Origin: Heterohyrax brucei
Taxonomy: Eukaryota > Chordata > Mammalia > Hyracoidea > Procaviidae
DNA length: 64,000 bases
Reading direction: 5' to 3'
Assembly: GCA_028571685.1 (NCBI GenBank)
Contig: CM053140.1
Location: forward strand, 27,137,501-27,201,500
Shown here one piece after another: positions 1 to 31,004 of the stretch; within the stretch, counting starts at the first letter, position 1, and every line of letters starts with the position of its first letter. Position numbers and translations under genes: made by a program. The notes below the pieces were generated by a model, which did no database searches, was not told the DNA's origin, and saw nothing but the letters and a program-made list of their open reading frames with translations.

Positions 1-1080
1 TCATTCTTTTTCAGTTATTCATGTCCATTTCTGTTTGAAAAATAGGTCCAAAAAAGTTTTATAATATGGTAAGTTCTTCAAAAATTAATCTTGTTCTTCA
101 TGTACAAAGTTGTTTTCACTGTTGCCTAAAGTTATTTAATTTTTTAGAAAAATCTTAAGTTTGTCTTCAGCCAGCACAGCCAGCTTTATCTCAGGTTTCC
201 TGATTTCTCATTTGACTTGGGCCACTGTGACCTATAAGCATTTCTTCCTGGCCTCCTGTGGTAAATGATTACCATTCAATGTGCTGTGTGGTGTTAGCTC
301 AGATGCTATAGGCAAAAGCCAAGGCCGACTGCCACAAATTCCTGTGATTTAGATTTCTGTGCATCAGGATGAAACAGCAACACTGTGAACTGATGCTCTA
401 CAGAATTCAGGACATTTTGTCAATGTGATCAAATTTCCCCTCTGACCAATTTCATGTCTACCTGATTATCTAGGTTTATATATATATAGATATAGATATA
501 TATGTGTGTATGTATGTATATAGGTTTTTAGCCAAATCAATATATTCCTACCAGACTGTCCTTGAGTTTGCCAAATGTTTCCAATAAAATCACATGAGGC
601 TATTTGTACATGTGTTCACCAGAAAAAGAAACTTTTTTTTCCCCTGACAACTGCCTTTTGGAGAGAAACTGTTTTTTGAGTGGGTTGTCTAAGCTTTTGC
701 CCAGATTCTGCCTTTAATCAAATTGTCGTTTTTACCAAATTGCCTGCTTCCAGATAAGCCATTTTTGGCCACTTTTTAACAAAACCCAGTCAACTTTTGG
801 CAAAGCTGTCTTTGTTTTTGACCCAATTATCAGCTTTAGCCCATTTGGTTTTAATCATAAGCCTTCAATTTTGACTGTATCGTCTGTTTTGTGGCAAACT
901 GATCGTTACCAAGCCATTCCATCAGCCAAATGCCTATTTTGGCTAAGTTGACTTCTCACCAATTGCTTTGGATTAAAGTGTTTGTAAACAGTTACTGTGG
1001 TCCTGGGGCAGGGGTGCTTCACTAGGATGTGGGAAGGGAGTGGAGGACCCTCCAGTTGATAGAAAAGAGAAAATCACAGT
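1..1080. other. UNC13A intron 8 sequence, AT-rich, no gene seen
   Basis: The stretch contains a TATATA/GATA simple repeat at 476-525. From about 640 to 960 it is a degenerate series of TTTTGGC / GCCAAA phrases. I see no exon of UNC13A. The next expected exon (starting Asp-Asp-Pro-Asp) is not here. Confidence 0.6.
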
Positions 1081-1095
1081 TTCATGACTCAGATT

Positions 1096-1257
1096 CCAAA
1101 AAAAACCCACTACTGTCAAGCCGATTCCAACTCATAGTGACCTCATAAGACAAAGTAGAACTGCTCAATAGAGTTTCCAAGGAGTGCCTGGCAGATTCAA
1201 ACTGTTGACCTTTTGGTTAGCAGCCATAGCACTTAAGCACTATGCCACCAGGGTTTC
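1096..1257 (-). mobile_element. AfroSINE copy with 13-bp target-site duplication
   Basis: A minus-strand AfroSINE runs from the A-rich tail to 'gccaccagggtttc'. The direct repeat CATGACTCAGATT occurs at 1083-1095 and again at 1258-1270. The perfect duplication suggests a comparatively recent insertion into UNC13A intron 8. Confidence 0.93.
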
Positions 1258-1862
1258 CATGACTCAGATTAGAAGGATTGAATTTCTCTGGAAAGGGCAG
1301 GTACATGGGAAAAGGAGCTATTCCTTAGGAGAAAAACCAGCATCACTTTGAAATATCTTGCTGCCTTCTTCTGGGGGCAAAGGGTAGAAATGAGGTGTGT
1401 GTGGTTGGGGTGCTTTTGGGGCTGAGGTTTCTGGAGTGATGTCCTCCTGAGGGCCACTGCCCAGCTCCTCTGTTTCAGACCCTCTCCCCCGCCCTTCCCT
1501 ACCCACCATCATATAAGTGACAGTGATGCTGGACCCCTTTCCTGGTAGAGGAGGAAGACAGGGGACAAAAAGGGCCAGGGGTCACAGGAAGGGAGATGAA
1601 GTTAAACACTGGGAGCAGGGGTGGAGGGACACAGTGCCCAGCTGGGAAAGGGAAGCTTTCCCCACCCCTCCCGGCTGAACCTCCACCCCGGTGGCAAGCC
1701 CACTGCCCAAGTGGCAGAGCAGGAATCCCAAGACAGGGGGCAGGAGGGCACAGGAGGGGTTGTGACAGCTCCCCACTTCCCTGAGCAGTGAGGTGGGAGC
1801 CTCGGGGCCACCAAGGCACCCACCTCCCCATGACTACCCAGAATGAATAGCTGAGTACTTAC

Positions 1863-22090
<20,228 letters not shown>

Positions 22091-22238
22091 GTCTCCGGGG
22101 TCTCCCGAGGGCCCGAATGGGCCGGATCGGCTGTGTTGGGGGTTGGTCTCAATGGCCAAGGGGCCGGGGCATGGCTTTGGCTGAAGCCCGCGCGCTCCGC
22201 TCACGCCGGGGCCCGGCAACCGCCGCCGGCCATCTTGG

Positions 22239-22265
22239 TTCAGCACTGGGGGCGCGGACAGCTCC
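22239..22265 (+). promoter_or_regulatory. Candidate REST/NRSF element with wide half-site spacing
   Basis: The left half-site TTCAGCACT (22239-22247) is followed after 8 bases by the right half-site GGACAGCTCC (22256-22265). The canonical RE1 has the same halves separated by 2 bases. Six extra bases fit the non-canonical spaced class bound by REST. It lies about 150-175 bp upstream of the ATG of a neuron-specific gene, which is where a REST silencer would make sense. Confidence 0.55.
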
Positions 22266-22390
22266 TGACGTGGCACTGATGCGGGGCGGACAGGCGGAGT
22301 CCTAGGACTCCTGATGGAGTGGGGGCGAGGCCAACTGGGGGGGGGGCCGTTAAAGGGCCCAGCACGGGAGCAGAGTATCCCCTTCCCCAG

Positions 22391-22407
22391 ACTGCCCCCT
22401 AGAGGCA
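22391..22407 (-). promoter_or_regulatory. CTCF-like motif upstream of UNC13A
   Basis: On the minus strand it reads CCTCTAGGGGGCAGT, a strong match to the CTCF core. It lies about 300 bp upstream of the UNC13A start codon. Confidence 0.55.
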
Positions 22408-22965
22408 CAGAGGGCGGTTTTTGTACAAAGTCTCTGCTTCTGCGTATTTTGTTTCTCCCTTAGCAGCTCTGTGGATCCGTTGCCTTTCTGTTCTCCCGGA
22501 GTACGTCTTTTCGTCTGTCTCTACGTCTCCGTCTATCGCTGCCTTTGTTTCTGTATTTCTCTCACCCAGGGTCTTTCTGTTCCTCGAACTCTTCGTTTCT
22601 CCGTTTCTGTCACCTGTCTCCCTTTGAGCCTGTGTCCAGGATCTCTGTCTCTGCCTTCTCTTGTCTAGGTCTCTTGTCTGTCTCATTCACACCAGGCTAC
22701 TCAGCCTGTGGGTCTTTTCACACTCTCTAGCTGGATCCTATCCTTCATCTCCTTGTGTAACCAGCAAATTCTCCTATTCATCCGTTAATGTCCAGTTTGA
22801 AAATCTTGTCCTCCAGCAAGACTTCCTTGGTCTTTACTCCACGCTTCCGGGCTTCTCTGTCATAGACTCCCCCGGATCGTTTTACCCTGGCCCCAAGGCA
22901 GCTCTGCCCACTCTGCCTTCCCCAGCTTCATAAGGCCAGTTTAAACCTACATAGTTTGCTACCTA

Positions 22966-23176
22966 ACAAAAAAACCAAACCCACTGTTGTCGAGTTGATT
23001 CAGACTTACAGCGACCCCATATGTTACAGAGTAAAACTAGCCAGAGAGCTTTCTTGACTGTAACCTTCATGGAAACAGATCACTATTCCTTTTCTCCGCG
23101 GCAGTACTGAGTGGATTCGAATTGCCAACCTTCAGTTGGCAGCCCAGTGCAAATCATTTTTGCCACCCAGGGCCCT
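22966..23176 (-). mobile_element. AfroSINE, long variant
   Basis: 'aaaccaaacccactgttgtcgagttgattcagac...gtggattcgaattgccaacc...ttgccacccagggcc' on the minus strand. Confidence 0.87.
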
Positions 23177-23702
23177 GATTGCTGCCTAAGCATCCAGTAA
23201 TTCCTCCTAGTGGTCCTTTCACTCAGTTTCAGACATGGTCTTTCTTATTTTATCACACAGCTTCTGAACAGTGAGAGTCTTTAGTTGACCCTCCTGGACA
23301 TGTCCCCAGTGATCTCCAGTAATGGCCAAGCCAAGTGATAGGGGCTTGTAATTATCTCATAAACTAATCTCTCAAAGGCCATAGTTACTCCTTATCCCTC
23401 TTGGCCATGCTCCATATGGGTGATTAAAACATCTTCCTTTTCCTGAACTAATGCCCTGCCAAGCCAAGTGCCCTCGAGTCAGAGCCTTTAAACTGATCAG
23501 TAAGACCTCAGCGCACGCTAGCCCCGGATCCCCACCCTGCTTGCCATATGTAAGTGCTCTCTTACATTTCCAGTTTGTTGTTGCCTTGTCCCTGGGTGCA
23601 ACCCCCCTGTGGCTCTTCATCGAGGCGTGCTGGTCTTTCCTTCCTGGAACCTGGGAGTACTAAATTTTATTTGTTTTCTGGCCTTCCTGTTTGAGTCTCA
23701 AG

Positions 23703-23908
23703 GTTCTTGGGTGACACAATGATTTGTGCTTGGCTACTAACCTAAAGGTTGGCAGTTCAAACCCACCCAGCAGCTCCACAGAAAAAAGGCCTAATGATCT
23801 ACTTCCATAAAGATTACAGACAAGAAAACCCTGTGGAGTTCAGCTGTACTTTATAACCCGAGGGGTCATCATGAGTCAGAATGGCAATGAGTTTAGTTTT
23901 GGGTGAAT
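23703..23908 (+). mobile_element. AfroSINE, long variant
   Basis: 'ttgggtgacacaatgatttgtgcttggctactaacctaaaggttggcagttcaaaccc...ggcctaatgatctacttcc...aaaaccctgtggag...catcatgagtcagaatgg'. Confidence 0.87.
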
Positions 23909-24127
23909 GTTATTTCTTTGGACTACACCTGGCAGACTTTTTAAGACTCCCACAGATTCCCTTTGGGTCTAACTTAAAACACCTCTCATCTAGCTGGAAA
24001 GCCCCCAGAAGACAATTCACTTAGGGCTCTCAGTGTCTAGAGCAGACCCAGAAGCTGAGCCAAACAGGGTCACCTGCCCTCCCTGAGACAAAAGGGTGAA
24101 GTGGACATGGGGGTGGTTGTGAGAGTC

Positions 24128-24275
24128 TTGTGTTGAGAACCCAGTTCTGCCTCTAACCACCAGCATAATCTTGGGCAAGTCACATAACCACTCTTTCCTC
24201 AGTTTCCCTATTTGTAGAATGGGGATAACAGGATCAGCCTCAGGGGTTGTAGGAGATGGTATATGACTTAACATA
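24128..24275 (+). mobile_element. MIR
   Basis: 'acccagttctgcctctaacc...ttgggcaagtcacataacc...cctcagtttccctatttgtagaatggggataac' matches MIR. Confidence 0.85.
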
Positions 24276-24429
24276 TGAAAGCAGGTGGAATCATAACATG
24301 TAATGTTAACTATTGTTACATCTTTCACTGCTTTTTAACTTTTTGTTAAATATTAGTAACTATACGTAAGGGGGTTGCCATGAGTCAGAATGGACTCTAC
24401 AGCAACTAGTTTTCCACAACTCATCTGTG

Positions 24430-24835
24430 AGATTGGCATACTGTGATGGCTTGTGTTGTTTTGATGCTGGAAGCAGGGTCACCTATGGTAGATAGGTTTC
24501 AGTAGAGCTTCCAGACTAAGACAGACTGGGAAGAAAGGCCTGGCAATTGACTTCAGAAAAATCGTCAATGAAAACTCTAAAGATCACAACAGAACATGGC
24601 GTGACTTGCTTTCGTTGGATATGTCATCAAGTAAGACCATTCACTGTAAGTGGACATCATATTTGTTAAGTAGAGGGCCAGCTAGGGCAAAAGAGACTCA
24701 GTGAGATGGATTGGCAACAATAGCCACAATCGATAGACTCAGACATTCTGGGGACTGTGTGGATGATGCAGGACCAGACAAGCAATGTTTTGTTTGTGTG
24801 GCTGTCATGAGTAGGAGTGGACAGCAACTACTATC
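24430..24835 (+). mobile_element. Composite SINE plus RTE 3'-end-like sequence
   Basis: The first part ('tttcagtagagcttccagactaagacagactgggaagaaaggcc') is the central module of the tRNA-Gly-type SINE. From about 24650 it reads like the 3' end of the RTE ('tagagggccagctagggcaaaagagactcagtgagatggattggc'), ending 'tgttttgtttgtgtggctgtcatgagtagg...agcaacta'. A short SINE tail also occurs at 24366-24412. Confidence 0.65.
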
Positions 24836-24902
24836 TCTCTGTCTCTGTCTACTCACCTGTGTGTGTATCTGTTTATCTATCTGTCTATCTATCATTTATC
24901 TA

Positions 24903-25060
24903 TAACCCTGGTGGCACAGCAGTTAAGAGCTATGACTGCTAGCCAACAGATCAGTAGTTTAAATCCACTAGCTGCTTCTTGGAAACCCTATGGGGTAGTT
25001 CTTCTCTGAAGTATAGAGTTGCTATGAGTTGGATCAACTCAATAGCAATGAGTTTGGGGA
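24903..25060 (+). mobile_element. AfroSINE
   Basis: 'aaccctggtggcacagcagttaagagctatgactgctagcc...cttggaaaccctatggggtag...ttgctatgagttggatcaac'. A TCTATCTATC simple repeat precedes it at 24860-24902. Confidence 0.9.
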
Positions 25061-25175
25061 TCTGTCTACCTGAAGAATAAGTAACAGCAGTGTCAGGCTG
25101 GAATGAAGAGCATGCCCATCACAGTGGAGGACCTCTGTATGCCTCTCCCCAGTGACATCATCCTCCTGCCACTGT

Positions 25176-25613
25176 TTAGTTGTGTCCTCCAAAAGTGATG
25201 TTGTAAATCCTGACCTCTGCCGGCATTTATAATACCATTTGTGAGTGGGTTGTGTTTATTATGTTAGTGAAGTAGGATTAGGTTATGCTAATAAGGATTG
25301 CCAACACATTTTTATGCTAATGACGCAGGATTAGGGTTTACCTTGAGTCAATGTCTTGTGCGATATAAAAGAGATTTAATGAGCAACTGAGTGATGACAG
25401 AGAGCTACCAAACCACATGAAGATGGCCAGGGGCAGAGGCTCAAAAGAGTCAAGGAGCTTCTTTCAGGGACCACAAGAGAGAAAGACTTTGCCTAGAGCT
25501 GGCACTTTGAACTTGGACTTTTAGCCTCCTAAACCGTGAAAAAATAAATTTCTGTTTGTTAAAGCCACCCATTTATGGTATTTCTGGTATAGCAGCACTA
25601 GATCACTAAGACA
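25176..25613 (+). mobile_element. MaLR-like LTR
   Basis: 'gttgtaaatcctgacctctgcc', TATA block 'gatataaaagag', 'ctcctaaaccgtgaaaaaataaatttctgtttgttaaagcc' and terminal 'cactaagaca'. Confidence 0.8.
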
Positions 25614-25667
25614 TCTCCCCTCGGAAGGAAAAACGATCCAAACTTTGTTTTTTCGCTCCTTTGCTTT

Positions 25668-25840
25668 TCCTTGGAAACTTTGGTGGTGCAGTGGTTAAGT
25701 GCTACTGCTGCTAACCAGAAGGTCATCAGCTCAAATTTGCCAGGTGCTTCTTGGAAACTCTGTGGGGCAGTTTCACTCTGTCTTGTGGGGTTGATATGAG
25801 TCGCAATCAACTCAGTGGTGGTGGGTTTTTGGTTTTCTTT
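25668..25840 (+). mobile_element. AfroSINE
   Basis: 'actttggtggtgcagtggttaagtgctactgctgctaaccagaagg...cttcttggaaactctgtggggcag...gatatgagtcgcaatcaactcagtgg', with a T-rich tail. Confidence 0.92.
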
Positions 25841-25959
25841 TCCTTACAATCTACCACATGTCTATCATCAAAGCAAAAACAAAAAAACACATACTTTAAC
25901 TTTTGTTTTTGACTTTTGCAATTATTACCGTTATTTATTTATAAAACAGAAATCTCTTA

Positions 25960-27145
25960 CCCATTAGTCACTTCATCTTCCCCAGCCCCTGTCAACATTC
26001 ACTCTACTTTCTGTGTCTGTGCATTTGTCTTTTCTAGATGTTGGCACATACAAACAGAATCACAAGATGTGCCTTTTTGTGCCTGAGTTAGTTCATTCAG
26101 CATCGTGTTTTTAAGGTTCATCCATGTTGCGTGTAGCATGTGTCAATGTTTCACTCTTTCTTGTGGTTGAGTAATACTGGCCCGCGTAGATGGACCATAC
26201 TGTGTTTATCCATTCATCTGTTGATGGACTCTTGCACTTCTTTTACCTTTTAGCTGTTGTGGCTAAAGCTGGTGTGAACATTGATTGTGCAGGTACTGTT
26301 GGAGTGCATACCTGGAAGTGGAATTTAGGGGTGTCTTATTTATTTAGTGCTGCTGTAACAGAAATGCCACAAGTATATGACTTTAACAGAGAGAAACTTA
26401 GTCTCTCACTGTTTAGGAATCTAGAAGTTCAAATTCAGGATGCCAGCTCTAGGGGAAGACTTCCTCTCTCTGTTGGTTTTGGAGAAAGATCCTTGTCATT
26501 GGTCTTACCCTGGTGTAGGGACTTCTTCACACAGGAACCCTAGGTCCAAAGGACATGCTCTGCACACAGTGCTGCTTCTTTTCTTGGTGACATGGGGTCG
26601 CCCTGTCTCTTGGCAACATCTCTCTTTTAAATCTCAAAAAAGATGAATTTAAGACAAAGCCTAATTTTGTTGAGTCCTGCCTCATTCACATCATAGAGGA
26701 AGGATTTATGTGGCATAGGAAAATCCCACCAGATGACAAAATGGTGGAAAATCACACAGTCTTGGGAATCACGTAGTAGCCAAGTTGACACATATTTCGG
26801 GGGGGGGGGGACACAATTCGATTCGTAACACTTGAGCATATGGTAATTCTATGTTTAACTTTTTGAGGAACTGCCAAACTCTTTCCTACAGTGGCTGCAC
26901 CGTTTTACAATCCCAGCTGGAAAGAATGAGAGTTCTAATTTCTCCACATCCTCACCAATGGTTGTTACTATTCTTTTTTTTTTCCCTTATCATAGTTATC
27001 TTAATGAGTGTGAAATGGAATCTCATTGTGATTTTGAGTATCTTTTTATTTGCTAGTTGGCTGTTTGTATATCTCCTTTGGAGAATTATCTATTCAAGTC
27101 CTTTGCCTATTGTTTTTAATTGTATTGTCTCTTTGTGGTTACATA
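25960..27145 (-). mobile_element. Old L1 (L1M-type) fragment, minus strand, split by an LTR
   Basis: Phrases such as 'ttcatccatgttgcgtgtagcatgtg', 'tccattcatctgttgatgg', 'tggtaattctatgtttaactttttgagg' and 'tctccacatcctcaccaatgg' are the reverse complement of L1M 3' ORF2/3'-UTR sequence. Continuity is broken by the LTR at 26332-26829. No open frame survives. Confidence 0.85.
26332..26829 (-). mobile_element. MaLR-like LTR inserted in the L1M copy
   Basis: Read on the minus strand it starts TGTTACGAATCGAATTGTGT and ends AATAAGACA. A 12-base G run (26799-26810) corresponds to an expanded form of the family's CCCCC block. TG...CA termini are intact. Confidence 0.85.
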
Positions 27146-27149
27146 GTTT

Positions 27150-28480
27150 AGTTTTGCATGTTTCTGAACCTTACACATTCACATTCTTCTGACTTACTTT
27201 CCTTTTTCCATGTTACTCTGTTGGTATTCACCCATGTTGCTGCAGATGGCTGTGATTCATTCACTTTTCACTGCTTCCTGGGATGTTATCAGTTAATCAT
27301 TCATGGTCTGGTTGGTGGATATCTGGGCTTCCACTTTGGATCTTGCTGTTGATTGAATTGTATCCCTTGAAAAGATGTTGAAGGTCTAACCCCCAGTACC
27401 TGTGAAGGTAACCTTTTTTGGAAATCAGGTCTTTCAAGATGTTATCAATTAACTTAACGTGAGGTCATACTTGGAGTAGGGTGTGTGCTAACCCAATGTA
27501 TGACTGATGTCTTCATAAAACAGGGGAACAGACATAAACGGAAGCACAGAGGAAAGGATATTCTGAAATGCTGCAGCTACAAGCCAAGGAATGCCTGGGG
27601 CTAGCAGAAGCTGGGAGACACAAGAAAGGATCTCTCATGGATTGAATTATGTTCCCCCCAAATCTATAGCAATTTAGCAGGACCATGATTCCTGGAATTG
27701 TGTAATATCCTTCATGTTTTAAATTATGCCTTTATGATGGGCACCAGTTGTGTTGGTAGGGCAGGACTCAGTGTGTATGCTTGTTTTGTGTCTTGAGGCA
27801 GTTTCTTGAGATACAAAGGAAAGCAGCTAGCAGAGAGATTGGTGGGCCTCATACCACCAAGAAGCTGTGCCAGAAACTGAGCGTGTCCTTGGGAAAGGAC
27901 CACGGTACCTTGTGTCTCAGGAGTTTTCAGTCCAGAGCAAGATTGACAATGGTCTAGATCCAGCAAAGAAAGCCTTCCTGTGGAGCTAACACCTTGAATT
28001 TAGACGTTTAACCAACTGGACTATGACAGAATAAGATTTCTCTTTTTAAAGGCATCCACTTGTGGTATCTCTATTATAGCAGCATTAGATGACTAAAATG
28101 GGATCCTCCTCTGGAGCTTTCAGAGGGACTGTTGTCTTGTCAATAACTTGCATTCAGATTTCTGGCCTCCAGAACTGTGAAAGAAGGAATTTCTGTTCTT
28201 ACAAGCCACCCCGTGTGTAGTACTTTCTTATGGTGGCTCCAGGAAATGAATATAGGTTTATTACCAACAAAGCTTTTATGAATGTTCTTATATACGTCTT
28301 CTGGTGCACACAGGTAAGAAAAATGGCACACTTCAGGTGTTTCAGGTTCTCACCAACACTTGGAATTCTCCAGGTTGTTGAACTATGCCAATCTGGGTGA
28401 TGTGAAGTAACATCTCATCTTGGTCTTGATTTGCTCTCTGATTGCTACTTAAGTTGTATTTTTATGTGATTATTGGTTTC
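27150..28480 (-). mobile_element. Second old L1 fragment, split by two nested LTRs
   Basis: 'ttcacccatgttgctgcagatggctgtgattcattcacttttcactgctt' (left part) and 'cttttatgaatgttcttatatacgtcttctggtgcaca' (right part, from 28255) join into one L1M stretch once the LTRs between are removed. Confidence 0.75.
27347..28254 (+). mobile_element. MaLR-like LTR containing another LTR (27635-28098)
   Basis: The outer LTR runs 27347-27634 (TGTTGATTGAATTGTATCCC...) and resumes about 28100-28254 with its 3' block ('ctccagaactgtgaaagaagg...ggtggctccaggaaatgaat'). The inner LTR (about 27635-28098) begins ATGGATTGAATTATGTTCCC and ends TAGATGACTAAAA. It matches the 17.0-17.5 kb copy. Confidence 0.82.
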
Positions 28481-28829
28481 TTCTGCTGGTAGAAAAGGAT
28501 AAGTCTAGGGTTTGAGGCTTGGACAGCTGGGTGATGGTGGAGCTTCAGACAGGTGGAGATGCAGATGATCTCAGGGCAAGAAACTAGAAGCCTTGTTTTT
28601 GATGTGGTGAGTTTGAGATGCCTCCAAGGCACCTGACAAGAATATCTGATGCAGTTGGACATATATTTGAATCTGGACTCATTGAGGGTCATCAGTGTAA
28701 GATGGGGCACAGCTGCTTGGGCTGAGAGTGTAGACAGAGCCATCCTGGTTTCCATGCCAAAATTCCAGGCATCAGACCTAGAGATCCACCCTCTACACCT
28801 TTGTCCACCTCCAACTCCAATCACTGTTA

Positions 28830-30105
28830 CAGGTCAACAATGATAGTTCATGTAGGAAATGTAGAATTCAAGGTCCCAGGACTGCCATACACTCTCATCT
28901 TCTTTCCTGACAATTCTGTTGTCCCTGAATGATCCTGTCTTACGCACTGAGGGAGAAGGGGAAGAATAATAGCACATGATTTCTGAGCTTAAGGTTTTCA
29001 TGATTCGAGAGGGGAAGAGAGCACAAGTGTTTCCTGAGAACCTCCTGGAGGAGGAATCAAAGCTGATTCCTAAGAGATCACTGTCAGACATACCTCCACT
29101 CTCCAAACTTATTACCAATTCTGATACAAGCCATCCTCTCCACAGCACTTTCTACTTCTCTGCTGGTTTCAATAATTCATTGTAACGATCACACAGAATT
29201 CACAGATCATACCTACACATAAGTGGTTTATTAAGGATGTAACAGGGCACAACTCAGGATCAGGAAGTATGTAAGGTAAGTCTGAAGCTCCCCTGAGGAA
29301 CAGAGCCCTTCACTGCTTTCTTCAGTACAGGGCCATTCTGGCAGCTCCTCTCAGCCGTGAAAGCAAGCAGCCCTTCTCTCTGACATGCAAGCTGCTTCTT
29401 GACCACGCAGAACTGCTCTCAGTCCCCTCAGGACAGGTCTCCTCTTGGCTGTGCACACCCCATCTCCACCAACTTTGCCGCCAGGTCCTTTTTGAGGCCT
29501 GTCACTGTAGGCTGTGCTGCATGGCCTCGTATCATCTTTGAGGTACCAGCTCTTGACGTGTGTCCCAGCTCTTTCAGGAGGTTCTTGCCTCCTCTCTGTC
29601 TTTCTCTGTGTATCTTCTCTCTTCTTGCCTCTCTTTTTCTCTTTTCCTGCTTCTGTCTTCTTCTGTCTGCCAACCTCTCTGGTGTTCGTTGTGTATGGAA
29701 GCAAACTCCTGATTAATTTTATGGCATGGCCGTCTCACCAAGACAATGATTAATCTTTTCTTGGTAGGCCACAGTCACCACATTTGCACATTAAGCTATA
29801 ATCACTGCACTGGCATAGTCCATTAACCAATTTTTGCAGATTTCATACCCATCACAGGGGAGGCTGCAGTCCAGGACCAGAAAAAAGTCACAAACCAAGT
29901 TGCTTACAGCTTGCCCAGAAAATGCCAGCCAACCTGTGCAAAAGTAACAAACTCTCTGGGGTAGAAAACTAGGATGAAGGTAACTCCTTAGGGCTTAGGG
30001 GGAAAAACAAACTCAACTTGTTTTTCCAAGGGACCCAGGCAAAAGGTCCCATAAAGAAACTCATTTCACCACAGCTCTGCAATATCGTATACTATTTCCC
30101 TTAAT
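28830..30105 (-). mobile_element. Possible unclassified LTR/ERV-like element
   Basis: On the minus strand at about 29180-29260 the sequence 'cctgttacatccttaataaaccacttatgtgtagg...ctgtgtgatcgttacaa' looks like an LTR polyadenylation/R-U5 region. A CT-rich segment lies at 29570-29680. I cannot name the family, and the boundaries are approximate. Confidence 0.35.
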
Positions 30106-30127
30106 CTTCTGACATCTAGTCATTGAT

Positions 30128-30316
30128 GTTAGTTCTCATCAAGCTGATTCTGACATGTGTACAGAGTATAGTTGCTCCATAGGATTTTCAAGGCCGTAAT
30201 CTTTTGGAAGCAGATCATCAGGCCTTTCTTCTAAGGTACTTCCTGATGAGTTTGAATCACAACCTTTTGGTTAGTAGTTGAGTACCTAACCATTTATACC
30301 ACCCAGGGGCTCCTCT
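30128..30316 (-). mobile_element. AfroSINE, long variant
   Basis: 'cattgatgttagttctcatcaagctgattctgac...gaagcagatcatcaggcctttcttctaagg...ataccacccaggggctcc' on the minus strand. Confidence 0.86.
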
Positions 30317-30588
30317 GTAAGGTACAGAGGGGTTAATATCACACTCATTTTAGAGCTATTGAAACTGAGGTCCAGGGAAGTTGGAGTGGGGAAGATAGGG
30401 GAGGTGAAGCTGATGGTCTCTTAGGATCGTTATGTTACTGCAACATAGATGTCCACGTAATCATTTGGTCATTTATTGAGCACAGCCCCGTTCTGTCTCA
30501 GCTCTGAGTCAGTGTCCAGGCAGTGCAGGGTCAGAGGTCCTGCCTGAAGTTTGGGAGATCGAGGCAGCAGAACCCAATCTTGTAGGTG

Positions 30589-30759
30589 TAAAACCCAAAC
30601 CAAATCCAGTGCTGTCTAGTTGATTCTGACTCACAGTGGTTCTATAGAACAGAGTAGAACCGCTCCATAGTTTCCAAGGAATGTTTGGCATATTCAAACT
30701 GCTGACCATTTGGTTAGCAGATGTAGACCTTAACCACTATGCCACCAGGGTTTCCACTC
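30589..30759 (-). mobile_element. AfroSINE with 10-bp target-site duplication
   Basis: The minus-strand copy ends 'gccaccagggtttcc'. CTTGTAGGTG is duplicated at 30579-30588 and 30760-30769. Confidence 0.93.
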
Positions 30760-31004
30760 CTTGTAGGTGAAAGCTGGGACAAAGAAAGGGAGAGAGAAAA
30801 GGGGTGGATAGGGAGGCTCTGATTGGAGTGTTCCTAGAGAGGGAAGCTTGGAGAGTGAGAAGTGGGAATCAGAGGGAAGGACAGTCCTGGCTGAGAGCAT
30901 GATTAGTACAAAAGCTTGGAAGCTGGACTTCCTGCCAGTACCAGTTCAGAACAGCTATGACAAGCAAAATTAATGACAGCAACACTTAACCTTAACATAT
31001 CACC

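Noticed and set aside
1318..1512. Possible further UNC13A exon (frame with Pro/His-rich sequence)
   Set aside because: It does not resemble the expected next UNC13A exon, which begins with an Asp-rich segment, and it lacks convincing splice sites.
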